Source: Roseateles koreensis
GTDB lineage: Bacteria; Pseudomonadota; Gammaproteobacteria; Burkholderiales; Burkholderiaceae_C
Direction: 5' to 3'
Assembly: GCF_028595305.1 (NCBI RefSeq)
Contig: NZ_JAQQXS010000008.1
Span: 1 to 64,000, forward strand
Length of the DNA: 64,000 nt
The translations under genes were made by a program, and so were the position numbers. The notes beneath the pieces were generated by a model. The model was not told where the DNA came from and did no database searches. It worked only from the letters and a program-made list of their open reading frames with translations. Of this stretch, positions 25,192 through 34,122 are shown one piece after another; positions within the stretch are counted from its first letter, which is position 1; each line of letters opens with the position of its first letter.

Positions 25192-25421
25192 TCACTTCTT
25201 TTTCGATGAAGTGTGACCAACATAGCCGCCAATCACGGCGCCCACAACTGAGATGGACAGCCAAGATAAGAAAAAGGTGTTGGCAGCAGTTGGGTTAGCG
25301 TCGAACAAGCTGCCGTTTCCTTGAAGAACGAGTGCCCCGAAAAGTACAGACCTCCCCATGAACAAACGGTCATGGCTATTGCGCCTAAAACAGCGCAGGT
25401 GGATATGCGCTGAGTGTTCAT
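25192..25421 (-). pseudogene. frameshifted small two-helix membrane protein, possible immunity gene
   Basis: The ATG at 25421 overlaps the likely original stop of the amidase gene (ATGA). The first frame encodes one membrane helix (ISTCAVLGAIAMTVCSWGGL) and then runs out of phase at the G-run in TTTTCGGGG; one more G restores a second helix (FFLSWLSISVVGAVIGGYV) and a SSKKK tail, about 76 residues in all. The downstream half also stands alone as a 55-codon frame from ATG 25359. Position directly after an amidase effector suggests immunity, but it is unlike the soluble periplasmic Tai4 proteins, so this is inference. Confidence 0.5.
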
Positions 25422-26004
25422 TTGATCGGGAAAAACAGAATTGTTTTTGGATTTACGAAAATCGGACCAGATGCCAGGTATGACAATGTTCCAGCCGACT
25501 CTAAGTCCGGTGCCTAAGCCAGTTACTTTTCTCCGTTCCACAAGTCGATATGGCCACCGCTGGCGTTCGCGGCGGTCTGGCCTTCGTGCGTCCAGTAAGC
25601 ATGAAACATGATGATTCCGGTAAGCCCCTTGACCTTCGACACCCAATCCTTGCCGGTGATATTCTCGGGCTGCATTGGCAAGCCACAGAACGGCTGTAAC
25701 TTGAGCCATTCGCCAAGCTCGTAGGCGCGCACAGCCGCGGGCAGACCGCCAATCATGGCCCGCCCTAGCGCCTGCGCTCCTGGCATTGGTTTGACGGTCT
25801 TTTGCGAGAAGGATTTCATCTGAATACCCACCTTGTGAAGGGTCGCGCTCATGCGCAAGGCGCACTGGTTGCTGTAGTCCCCTTTGTCGTCAGGCGCCGG
25901 CTTATCACAAAGCCCAAATGGCTGTCCGCGCTGAGGTTGTGCGCCGCAGCCAACCCGGATGCAATCTTTGTAGCTATAGCGAAGTCCTCGCCACCCGTCG
26001 ACTC
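25418..26004 (-). pseudogene. degenerate Tae4-type peptidoglycan amidase effector of type VI secretion
   Basis: The central open part encodes NQCALRMSATLHKVG (catalytic cysteine) through GIIMFHAYW to GGHIDLWNG (catalytic histidine), the hallmark of Tae4 amidases that cut the peptide stem of peptidoglycan. Upstream, the coding sense needs one extra T at the TTT in GGGCTTTGTG; downstream, one extra A at GAGAAAAGTAAC restores VGWNIVIPGIWSDFRKSK, the Tae4 C-terminus; a last shift at an A-run gives TILFFPIK and a TGA overlapping the next ATG. No ATG or GTG precedes the linker in its frame, so it was probably fused to the PAAR domain upstream. Confidence 0.72.
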
Positions 26005-26270
26005 AACACCGCACCGCAATCCGTGAAATCACCTTCGCGGGCCACATCAAGTCCATCCATCTTGTGTATGTTGATTCCTGATGTGATGACCGTGTACCCC
26101 CGCTTTTTGCAATGGTTGCATCCGCATGTTGCACGATCACCGACACGGGCTATCGCCTTCTTCGCAATCGATCCAATAGACGAGCCCGTGAACACGATTC
26201 CGCCTTTGCTCGTCTTGTCGCCAACCACGATATAAGGCCGTGTTTGGCCAGATTTCTCATAAGCAATCAT
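25974..26270 (-). CDS. PAAR-domain spike protein (probably N-terminus of a PAAR-Tae4 effector)
   Basis: A 98-residue PAAR-repeat protein: YIVVGDKTSKGGIVFTGSS, KAIARVGDRATC, GYTVITSG and LDVAREGDFTDCGAVL follow the repeat, with Cys and His residues for the zinc tip (C-G-C-N-H-C). PAAR proteins sharpen the VgrG spike of the type VI system and carry effectors. After GAVL the frame ends in an unrelated tail (SRRVARTSL), whereas the neighbouring frame reads ESTGGEDFAIATK and leads toward the amidase. One missing base at TTGAG would join them. No other type VI genes are in the window. Confidence 0.8.
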   Translation of the reverse strand: MIAYEKSGQTRPYIVVGDKTSKGGIVFTGSSIGSIAKKAIARVGDRATCGCNHCKKRGYTVITSGINIHKMDGLDVAREGDFTDCGAVLSRRVARTSL

Positions 26271-26322
26271 GATGTAGGTGGCGGTTGCGTGTCGAATGAT
26301 GACAAGCCATGGAGCAATTGCA

Positions 26323-26354
26323 AACGGTTAATTGATTGCAATCAGTTAACCGTT
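26323..26354. repeat. 32-bp near-perfect palindrome upstream of the PAAR gene
   Basis: AACGGTTAA at 26323-26331 and TTAACCGTT at 26346-26354 enclose TGATTGCAATCA; the whole 32 bp is self-complementary except for one T/G pair. There is no T-tract, so an operator or recombination-related site is as likely as a terminator. It sits between the PAAR start and the truncated reductase, at or near the edge of the foreign-looking segment. Confidence 0.7.
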
Positions 26355-26432
26355 GGGATGTCCACTACGCTGGTCAAGGTAAGAAAGTCTCATTTGAGGC
26401 CATGGTGCATCGCTTGTCCCTTGAATCGGATA

Positions 26433-26753
26433 ATGATTGCCGCCGAGGCCTGGCAACTACCCCAGGCCTCACAGCTGGCGCTGGCCTGGGTGCTGCACAA
26501 GTATCCGCATGTGTATGTGATTCCGGGCACACGACGGCGGACGCATCTCGCCAGCAACTGGGGCGCCGCTTCGCTGGTGCTCGCCCCACAGCAGGTGCAG
26601 GCGCTGGATGATTTGTTCGTGCCGGGCCGTGTGCAGGGAGCGCGCTATACCGAGGGGGGCTGGGTCGGCATTGAGTCGCCGCGGGGCGTGCCGGTGCTGG
26701 CGGACAGCAAGGCGCCAGCCGCATCGGCAGACAGCGGCTTGCCGAGCAAGTAA
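26433..26753 (+). pseudogene. truncated aldo/keto reductase, 3' fragment
   Basis: About 106 codons encode only the last third of an aldo/keto reductase: ASQLALAWVLHKYPHVYVIPG, then TRRRTHLASNWGAAS and a C-terminal GARYTEGG. The barrel strands with the catalytic Tyr and Lys are missing, and no 5' part exists nearby; homology stops abruptly near 26430 next to the palindrome and PAAR gene. An in-frame ATG at 26358 would extend it with unrelated residues. The 3' end overlaps the opposing GGDEF-EAL gene by 109 bases. It probably lost its 5' part when the island arrived or was rearranged. Confidence 0.7.
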
Positions 26754-28972
26754 CCTTGCAGCTGCGTGCAGCCCAGCGCCTCGGCGGACTGGGCCTGTGC
26801 TTCGGTTTCAACCCCTTCGGCCACGATGTTCAGCTGCAGCGCTTGGCCCAGGGCGGCGGCCACTTTGACCACTGCTGCGGCCTGGTGCTCGGGCAGGGGC
26901 TCAATCATGCTGCGGTCCAGCTTCATGGTGCTGATGGGCAGATTGCGCAGCAGCGTCAGCGAGGACTGGCCGGTGCCGAAGTCGTCTAACGCCGACAGCA
27001 CGCCGGCCGTACGCAGGTGTTGCAGCTGGGGCAAAACCTGGTCGAGGTGGGCGATGGCGGCGGTCTCGGTGATCTCGATTTCCAGCGCCTCGGCAGGCAG
27101 CTTGCGCGACTTCAACTCGCCCAGCAGCCCGGCAGCAAAGGCGGCGTCTTCGAATTGCAGGGGCGACACATTCACAGCGACAGGCACCAGGCGACCGTGG
27201 CTGAGTTGCCACTCGGTGAGCTGTCGCATGGCCAGGTCCAGAATCAAGCCGCCCAGCGCCTTGATCTGCCCAGTGCGCTCGGCCGCGGGGACGAAATCGG
27301 CCGGGCTGATGCGGCCCATGCCAGGGCGCTCCCAGCGCACCAGCGCCTCGAAGCCGCAAAGCACACGGCTATGGGCCTGAAATTTGGGTTGAAACTCCAG
27401 CACGAATTCATGCAGGGCGATGGCACGGCCAATCGCTTGTTCGGACTCCAGGCGGGCGCGTGAATCGGTGCGCATGGCCGACTCGAAAAACACGCAGGCT
27501 GCGCCCGCCCTGCTCTTGGCTCGGTGCATCGCCGCGTCGGCCGCCCGCAGCAGCGTGGGGGCGTCCAGCCCGTCGCGGGGGAACAGGGCCACCCCGATCG
27601 ACATGTGCGCATACAACTCGGCGCCCGCCAGCGAGAACGGGGCTTGCAGCGTGTCCAGCAGGTGTTGAACGTGGTGCTGCACTTCGGCTGGTTCGCCAAT
27701 GCCTTCCAGCAGCACCAGGAATTGATCTTCACCCAGCCTGCACACGGTGGCGGTAACCGGCAGCTCCTGGGTCAGGCGCCGTGCGACGGCGCGCAGCAAG
27801 GCGTCACCCATGTCGTGGCCGAGGTTTTCGTTGACGAGTTGGAAGCGGTCCAGATCCGCCGAAATCAAAGCAAAGGGGTGGGCGCCTCGTGGGGTGATCT
27901 GACGCAGCCGCTCGACGGCGTAGTTGCGGTTGGGCAGATCGGTCAGCTCGTCGTGCAGGGCCTGCCGCTTGAGCTCGTCGACGGCGCGCTGGCGCGAGCT
28001 GTCGTCCAACATCACCATCAACTCGGCCGGTGCACCGTCCCATTCGATATGGCTGGACAGGCCGCGCACATAGATATGCCGGCCATCCATGGTCAGCCGC
28101 GGCCCTTCCCATTCGATGCGGGCCAGCGGATCGGACACCACGTGTTGATGGCGTTGTTCAAGCGCCGCACGCTCGTCCTCGGGGACGATTCGTTCAACCA
28201 GGCTCGAGTGTGCAGCCAGGGGCATGTGATTGGTGACGCCGTAGATGGCCAGTGCCGCCGGATTGGCGTATTTCAGGCGACCGTTCTGGATCACCAACTG
28301 GCCTTGCAGGGAGTGTTCGGCCAAGCGAAAGAAACGTTCGGCTTGCTGGCGCGTCTCTTGATGGGCACGGATGACGGACAAGAGGATCAGCCCCAGCGAC
28401 AGTGCGGTTTGAGTCGACAAGCCCAGGAGATGGGCTTCCACAGAGCGGCCAAACGGGTCGAAAAATGGGGTCATGAAATTGGCCAGGCCTGCCGTCATGA
28501 AGCCGATGGCGACCCATTTGTCGGCCTTGCTGCCGCCGCGCCACAAGCAACGTGCGCACCACAGCGCACCCAAGCCAAGCAGAACTGCGGCCAACACGAT
28601 GCCGTAGCTATGGTCCAGCTTGGCCAGCCCGACAATCAACATCATGGCGCCGAAAAACCAGTGCAGGCCGGTGCGCCACTGCCATGGCAACTCGCGATAG
28701 CTGCGTGCGCCGACGATGCGCAGCAGCGTGGAGGCCATGGCGCAGAGTGCGGCGAGAAAGACCTGCGTGTCGTGCACCAGGCTACCGTCGGGTTCAGGCG
28801 GTAGGCCCAGCCCCAGGATCAAGGCGCCGGACAGAAAAATCCAGCTCAGGCCCCAATATTTGGCATGCTGTTGCCGAGGAGATTGACGCCACAGCAGCAG
28901 CAGTGCAACGCCCAGCATGGCATTGAGGACGGCCCCGAGGATGATGAATGTGGTCACCGGATTCCCGGACAC
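26645..28972 (-). CDS. membrane GGDEF-EAL protein, likely cyclic-di-GMP phosphodiesterase
   Basis: A 775-residue protein: about six membrane helices in the first 215 residues, a PAS domain (GQLVIQNGRLKYANPAALAIYG), GGDEF, then EAL. The GGDEF signature is degenerate (LGEDQFLVLL, i.e. GEDQF), so cyclase activity is doubtful; such domains can bind GTP as regulators. The EAL part keeps the catalytic set: FEALVRW, NVSPLQF, EITET, LDDFGTG, KLD, AEGVET and QGYLLGKP. It therefore probably hydrolyses cyclic-di-GMP under control of a membrane signal. Start is GTG 28972. Its 3' end is read opposite the aldo/keto reductase remnant. Confidence 0.87.
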   Translation of the reverse strand: MSGNPVTTFIILGAVLNAMLGVALLLLWRQSPRQQHAKYWGLSWIFLSGALILGLGLPPEPDGSLVHDTQVFLAALCAMASTLLRIVGARSYRELPWQWRTGLHWFFGAMMLIVGLAKLDHSYGIVLAAVLLGLGALWCARCLWRGGSKADKWVAIGFMTAGLANFMTPFFDPFGRSVEAHLLGLSTQTALSLGLILLSVIRAHQETRQQAERFFRLAEHSLQGQLVIQNGRLKYANPAALAIYGVTNHMPLAAHSSLVERIVPEDERAALEQRHQHVVSDPLARIEWEGPRLTMDGRHIYVRGLSSHIEWDGAPAELMVMLDDSSRQRAVDELKRQALHDELTDLPNRNYAVERLRQITPRGAHPFALISADLDRFQLVNENLGHDMGDALLRAVARRLTQELPVTATVCRLGEDQFLVLLEGIGEPAEVQHHVQHLLDTLQAPFSLAGAELYAHMSIGVALFPRDGLDAPTLLRAADAAMHRAKSRAGAACVFFESAMRTDSRARLESEQAIGRAIALHEFVLEFQPKFQAHSRVLCGFEALVRWERPGMGRISPADFVPAAERTGQIKALGGLILDLAMRQLTEWQLSHGRLVPVAVNVSPLQFEDAAFAAGLLGELKSRKLPAEALEIEITETAAIAHLDQVLPQLQHLRTAGVLSALDDFGTGQSSLTLLRNLPISTMKLDRSMIEPLPEHQAAAVVKVAAALGQALQLNIVAEGVETEAQAQSAEALGCTQLQGYLLGKPLSADAAGALLSASTGTPRGDSMPTQPPSV

Positions 28973-29100
28973 GACACGTCCTTTCAGACTTCATTGTTGA
29001 AGCCAGCTGTGTTGCTGCCTTTTGTCGCTTCCTCTGCTGAGACAATGGCGCATTGCGTATCCTCGCATGGATTGACGAATTTTCGACCTTCGCACACATC

Positions 29101-30414
29101 ATGACCCAACGTGTTCTGACCGGCATCACCACCACTGGCACCCTGCATCTCGGCAACTATGTCGGCGCGATCCGGCCCGCCATTGCGGCGAGCCAGGAGG
29201 CGGGGGTTGAGAGCTTTTTCTTCATGGCTGACTATCACGCCTTGATCAAGTGCGACGAACCTGAGCGCATTGCGCGCTCCCGCCTGGAGATTGCGGCCAC
29301 CTGGCTGGCGGCGGGACTGGACACGTCGAGAGTGACGTTTTATCGCCAGAGCGATATTCCTGAAATTCCTGAGCTGACCTGGCTGTTGACCTGCATCACC
29401 TCCAAGGGGCAGATGAACCGAGCACATGCTTACAAGGCCGCCGTGGACGCCAATGTGGCGGGCGGTGAAGACCCCGACGCCGGCATTACCATGGGCCTGT
29501 ACAGCTATCCGATTTTGATGGCGGCTGACATCCTCATCTTCAACGCCCACCGCGTGCCGGTGGGCCGGGACCAAGTGCAGCACATCGAAATGGCGCGGGA
29601 CGTGGCCCAGCGCTTCAACCATCAGTTTGGCCAAGGCAGTGACTTTTTCGTCTTGCCCGAGGCCAATGTGGAAGAAGACGTGGCCTTGTTGCCCGGGCTG
29701 GATGGCCGCAAGATGAGCAAGAGTTACGACAACAGCATCCCGCTGTTTGAAGGCGGTGCCAAGGCGCTGAAAGAGGCGATCGCCCGCATCGTGACCGACT
29801 CCCGTTTGCCCGGCGAGCCCAAAGAGCCCGAAGGCCAGGCCTTGGTGACCATCTATGACGCCTTCGCCACGCCGGCGCAGCGTACCGAGTTCCGCGCCGC
29901 CTTGCGCGGGGGGCTGGCCTGGGGTGAGGCCAAGCAGCAGTTGTTTGATCGCATCGAGGCGCAGATTGGCCCGATGCGGGCCCGCTATGCCGAGTTGATG
30001 GCCCATCCCGAGCGCATTGAAGCCGTTTTGCAAGAAGGTGCCGCTAAAGCCCGCAAACTGGCCGGTCCCTTGCTGGCGCAAGCCCGGGAGGCGGTGGGCC
30101 TGCGTAGCTTTGTCGCCGTGGCGCCGCTGCCGGCCAAGGGCAACGCCGGCAAGGCGGCCAAACACGCCCTGCCGGTTGTCAAGCAGTACCGCGAGGCGGA
30201 CGGGCAGTTCTACTTCAAGCTCAACGCGGCCGATGGCACGCTGCTGTTGCAAAGCCTGGGGTTTGCCGAAGGCCGTGAGGCCGGCCAATGGGTGGCGCGC
30301 CTCAAGCGCGACGGGCTGGACGCTCTGGCGGACTTGCCCTTGGCTGCCGAGCCGGCCATTGATCGCCCCGCTTTGGACGCCGCACTGGCTGCCCTGCGCG
30401 ACGCGCAAACCTGA
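29101..30414 (+). CDS. trpS: tryptophan-tRNA ligase
   Basis: A 437-residue class I aminoacyl-tRNA synthetase charging tRNA-Trp. The HIGH-equivalent is TLHLGNY and the KMSKS loop reads KMSKSYDN. The core ends near residue 340; the remaining hundred residues form an extension ([28 protein letters not shown]) resembling a YegP/DUF1508 unit, which I believe is common in Burkholderiales TrpS. The ATG at 29101 begins the conserved [13 protein letters not shown]. It is divergent from the GGDEF-EAL gene. Confidence 0.94.
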   Translation: MTQRVLTGITTTGTLHLGNYVGAIRPAIAASQEAGVESFFFMADYHALIKCDEPERIARSRLEIAATWLAAGLDTSRVTFYRQSDIPEIPELTWLLTCITSKGQMNRAHAYKAAVDANVAGGEDPDAGITMGLYSYPILMAADILIFNAHRVPVGRDQVQHIEMARDVAQRFNHQFGQGSDFFVLPEANVEEDVALLPGLDGRKMSKSYDNSIPLFEGGAKALKEAIARIVTDSRLPGEPKEPEGQALVTIYDAFATPAQRTEFRAALRGGLAWGEAKQQLFDRIEAQIGPMRARYAELMAHPERIEAVLQEGAAKARKLAGPLLAQAREAVGLRSFVAVAPLPAKGNAGKAAKHALPVVKQYREADGQFYFKLNAADGTLLLQSLGFAEGREAGQWVARLKRDGLDALADLPLAAEPAIDRPALDAALAALRDAQT

Positions 30415-30599
30415 GCGGATTCCGCCCCCGTTCAGCGCGCCCGTTGCCTTGATCTAACTCGGGGATTCCCGCTCTTGGAGTCCGGGCTCTAATCGATTTT
30501 TGGGCGCTAATTTATCCGCTACGCTCTTAAAGTGGCCCTTGGCAGTTTTGCCGAGGGCGTTTGACGTTCAAAAAAGCATATCGAGTCTGGAGACAAGAA

Positions 30600-32294
30600 A
30601 TGACCCCCATTGCCGCCGACAGCTTGGCGCTGCAACGCTTCTACCATTGGGAGAGCAGCCAGCCCTCACGCATCATCCTGACCCAGCCCATGGGCGATGG
30701 CACGGTCAAGACGTTCAGCTGGGCCGAGGTGGGCGACCAAGTGCGGCGCATGGCCAGCCATTTGCAGGCGCTGGGCGCGGCGCAAGGGTGGGAGGCTGGG
30801 GCCAAGGTGGCCATTCTGTCCAAGAACTGCGCGTGGTGGATGATGAGCGACTTGGCCATCTGGATGGCAGGTTATGTCTCGGTGCCGCTCTACCCCAATC
30901 TGGCGGCTGAGACGGTTCGTCAGATCCTCGAGCACAGCGGCGCGCGCGCCTGCTTCATCGGCAAGCTGGACGGCTGGGCGGGCATGAAGCCAGGCATCCC
31001 GGAGGGCTTGACCTGTTTCAGCTACCCGCTGTCGCCAGCGGATGCGCGTCAGACCTGGGAGGGCTGGGACGCCTTGTGTGCCCGCCATCAGCCCCTGCAA
31101 GGGCAGCCCGTGCGCCAAGCCGACGAACTGGCCACGCTGATCTACACCTCGGGCACCACCGGCGCGCCCAAGGGGGTGATGCATAGTTTCGGCGCCTTTG
31201 CCTGGGCCATGGACTCAGCCCTGGAGCGTTTGCCGCTCAACGAGCAGGACCGCATGCTGTCCTACCTGCCGCTGGCCCACGTGGTGGAGCGGGTGCTGGT
31301 GGAGCACAGCTGGCTGGTGGTGGGGGTGTCGGTGTATTTTGCGGACACACTGGAGAGCTTTGCCGCCGATCTGCAGCGCGCTCAGCCGACGGTGTTCTTC
31401 TCGGTGCCGCGTCTGTGGGTTAAGTTCCAACAGGGCATCCATGCCAAGATGCCCGAGAAGAAATTGGCACTGCTGCTGTCCCTCCCGATTGTGGGCGGCT
31501 TGGTGCGCAAGAAAATCAAGAAGGCCCTGGGCCTGGACCAGTGCCGCATTGCGGCCGGTGGCGCGGCCCCCATGCCGGTGTCGCTGTTGAACTGGTACCG
31601 CCGCCTGGGCCTGCCCATCAATGAGGGTTACGGCATGACCGAAAACCTGGCGGTCTCTAACATCACTGTGCCCGGCTTGAACCAGACCGGCACGGTCGGC
31701 CCGGCCTACCGCGGCGTGCAGATCCGCATCTCGCCCGACAACGGTGAACTCCAGATGCGCAGCCCCGCCGTCATGCAGGGTTACTACAAAGAGCCGCGCA
31801 TGACAGATGAGGTGATGACAGATGACGGCTGGTTCCGCACCGGCGACAAGGGCGTGATCGAGAAAGAAGGTTGCCTGCGCATCACCGGCCGCGTGAAAGA
31901 TCTGTTCAAAACCAGCAAAGGCAAATATGTGGCGCCCGCGCCCATTGAAGACCGGCTGGGTGAACACCCAGCGGTGGAGGCCTGCGTGGTGGCCGGCGCC
32001 AATATGGGCCAGCCGGTGGGCTTGGTGATGTTGTCGGCTGACGCCGCCAAGGGCGACGCGGCGCAGCGTCAGCAATTGGCCAAGGAGCTGGGTGAGCACC
32101 TGCACAAGATCAACGCCCAACTCGACCCGCACGAACAACTGGATTGCGTGGTGGCCGTCACCACGCCCTGGACTGTGGAGAACGGTTTCATCACGCCGAC
32201 CTTCAAGGTCAAACGCAACCGGATCGACGAGGTGTATGGCCCCCGCCTGGAGGGCTGGGTGGCCACGCACAAGCCGGTGATCTTCAGCGACTGA
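30600..32294 (+). CDS. long-chain acyl-CoA synthetase (AMP-binding enzyme)
   Basis: A 564-residue ANL-superfamily enzyme that adenylates a fatty acid and transfers it to coenzyme A. The phosphate-binding loop is IYTSGTTGAPKGVMHS; INEGYGMTENLA holds motif A5, and WFRTGDKGVI with the hinge ITGRVKDLFKTSKGKYVAP follows. The ATG 30600 has GGAGA seven bases upstream. The sequence is closest in form to bacterial FadD-like/ACSBG-type proteins of this length; chain-length specificity is not readable. Its last 11 bases overlap the stop of the opposing GGDEF gene. Confidence 0.88.
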   Translation: MTPIAADSLALQRFYHWESSQPSRIILTQPMGDGTVKTFSWAEVGDQVRRMASHLQALGAAQGWEAGAKVAILSKNCAWWMMSDLAIWMAGYVSVPLYPNLAAETVRQILEHSGARACFIGKLDGWAGMKPGIPEGLTCFSYPLSPADARQTWEGWDALCARHQPLQGQPVRQADELATLIYTSGTTGAPKGVMHSFGAFAWAMDSALERLPLNEQDRMLSYLPLAHVVERVLVEHSWLVVGVSVYFADTLESFAADLQRAQPTVFFSVPRLWVKFQQGIHAKMPEKKLALLLSLPIVGGLVRKKIKKALGLDQCRIAAGGAAPMPVSLLNWYRRLGLPINEGYGMTENLAVSNITVPGLNQTGTVGPAYRGVQIRISPDNGELQMRSPAVMQGYYKEPRMTDEVMTDDGWFRTGDKGVIEKEGCLRITGRVKDLFKTSKGKYVAPAPIEDRLGEHPAVEACVVAGANMGQPVGLVMLSADAAKGDAAQRQQLAKELGEHLHKINAQLDPHEQLDCVVAVTTPWTVENGFITPTFKVKRNRIDEVYGPRLEGWVATHKPVIFSD

Positions 32295-34122
32295 GGGGCT
32301 CGGGCGGCGCGGTGCTTGTCGTGACGGCCGTGGTTGCTGGGGTACCCGCGGAATCGGGGGACGAGGCGAAGCGGAACCCGCTCGTCCCCAGCGCCTTGGC
32401 CTCATACATCGCCTTGTCGGCCTTGGCCATCAACTCGGTGCGGTATTGCCCGTCTTGCGGTGAACGGGCGATGCCGATGCTCGCCCCGATCTGCAGCGCA
32501 TGACCTTCAAACTGCACGGGCTGAGTTAAGCCGACGATCAACTTTTCGGCAATCGTCATCACCGCCTCAGTATTCGCATTTGCGCCGAGCAAGACCACGA
32601 ATTCGTCGCCCCCTAAACGGGCCACCGTATCGCCCTCGCGCACCATGGACAGCAGCCGCTCCGCCACTGCCTTGAGCATGACATCACCTGCATCGTGACC
32701 GTACTGGTCGTTGACGGCTTTGAACTTGTCCAGGTCGATGAAGAGCACGCACACCCCGCCGCCATAACGTTTGGCATAAGCGCAGGCCTTGTCCAGTTGC
32801 TGCTCCAGAAGGCGTCGATTGGGCAAACCGGTCAGGATGTCGCATTGCGACAGATGGGCCAGCTCTTGCTGGCGCAGCTGCAACTCGCTCATCTGTTGGG
32901 CCAGTTGCGTCTGCAGGGCCTGGAAATTGCGCGCCAAGCCACCAATTTCGTCCTGCCGGTGGGTAGGCAGGGGCCCGATGGCATGGCCCGATGAAAAACG
33001 GCGTGCCTCTTCGGTGATGGCATTGATCGGGCGGGTCAGGGCCCGGGCAACAAACACCGCCAGTAGGCCGAAAGCCGCACTCAGGCTCAACACGATCTGG
33101 ATAATGGCGTGCCTGACGGGTTGCGTGCGGCTCAGCACATCGCCCAGCGGCTGCGCCAGGCCGAGCAGCAAAAACTTCTCCGAAGAGGCCGCAGCAATAG
33201 CGGGGCGGATGAAGGCCACCACCAAGCTCTCGTTTTCTTTGCCCTTTTCGTTATTTTCGCCCGAGCCACTCTCTTCGTTCGACTCGGCATCCCACTGCGT
33301 CAAGACATGATCCTGGCGGCCCGCGACCAAGGCCGCCGTGTCGGTGAATTCATCCTGAATCAACACGCGACGCCCACGGTCGAAGCCAAAGGTTTTGTCG
33401 ATGTTGGGGTGAATCAAGACATCGCCCGATTCGTTGGCGAGATAGAGTCGAAAAGACGGCGGCAAATCCGCGGCCAGCAGGTCGAACATGCCCTTCAAGT
33501 CCACATTCACCACGACGACGCCCGCCGCCGCCGCGGACCTGGCAAAGTGCACCGGCATGGCCAGCTGTAGCGTAGGCTGGTTCAGCCCGGCATGGTGGCC
33601 GCTCTCGTGATTGATGGCAATGCGGGATTGGTACAGCGAGCCGGCCGGCAATTTCAGGCTGTCAGCAACGTAGCTGTAATGCCCTTTTTCCTGGAGGTCG
33701 TCGCGGTCGATCCTGAGCAGTTGCTCGCCCTGCCGATCGACGCGCACCAACTCCTGGCCGTGATCGGCTGCTGCAATCAGGCGCATCTGGAAATAGGCCG
33801 GATTGGCACGCATCATTTCTTGAAATAGCGTCGCCAGCTGGGTTTGTGCCTGCACCCGTACATCGTCGTTTTGACTGGCGGCCCGCAGGCTTGCCACGGT
33901 AGCGGGGTGGGACGACAACACCTGCAGATTGCGGGCGATTTCATCGCGGTTCAAGGAGATGCGCCGTGCCAGTACACGGGTTGAGGTGAGCAACTCCAGC
34001 TTTGCGGAATCTACCAACAAGGCGCGGCTGGACTGGTAGGCGTAGTAGCCCGATAAGCCCGCCGCGAGTACCGCCACCCACATCAGCAGCAGCGCCAATT
34101 TGAAGGCGATGCCCAGCTTCAT
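32284..34122 (-). CDS. Cache-HAMP-GGDEF diguanylate cyclase
   Basis: A 612-residue inner-membrane protein: N-terminal helix (LALLLMWVAVLAAGLSGYYAY), a large periplasmic dCache-like region, a second helix near 355-380, HAMP (ALTRPINAITEEARRFSSG), a short coiled coil and GGDEF. The cyclase signature LGGDEFVVLL is intact at about 504-508, and REGD five residues upstream is the allosteric I-site, so synthesis of cyclic-di-GMP with product inhibition is expected. Its ATG overlaps the stop of the PotD-like gene (ATGA), implying that the binding protein supplies the signal to this sensor, as in NspS/MbaA. Confidence 0.9.
   Translation of the reverse strand: MKLGIAFKLALLLMWVAVLAAGLSGYYAYQSSRALLVDSAKLELLTSTRVLARRISLNRDEIARNLQVLSSHPATVASLRAASQNDDVRVQAQTQLATLFQEMMRANPAYFQMRLIAAADHGQELVRVDRQGEQLLRIDRDDLQEKGHYSYVADSLKLPAGSLYQSRIAINHESGHHAGLNQPTLQLAMPVHFARSAAAAGVVVVNVDLKGMFDLLAADLPPSFRLYLANESGDVLIHPNIDKTFGFDRGRRVLIQDEFTDTAALVAGRQDHVLTQWDAESNEESGSGENNEKGKENESLVVAFIRPAIAAASSEKFLLLGLAQPLGDVLSRTQPVRHAIIQIVLSLSAAFGLLAVFVARALTRPINAITEEARRFSSGHAIGPLPTHRQDEIGGLARNFQALQTQLAQQMSELQLRQQELAHLSQCDILTGLPNRRLLEQQLDKACAYAKRYGGGVCVLFIDLDKFKAVNDQYGHDAGDVMLKAVAERLLSMVREGDTVARLGGDEFVVLLGANANTEAVMTIAEKLIVGLTQPVQFEGHALQIGASIGIARSPQDGQYRTELMAKADKAMYEAKALGTSGFRFASSPDSAGTPATTAVTTSTAPPEPLSR

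Noticed and set aside
28984-30408. 474-codon minus-strand frame opposite trpS
   Set aside because: Exactly antisense to a synthetase with intact HIGH and KMSKS motifs; the composition is of shadow type.
31215-32405. 396-codon minus-strand frame opposite the acyl-CoA ligase
   Set aside because: Shadow of the ligase; the real minus-strand gene here starts with the GGDEF protein whose stop is at 32284.
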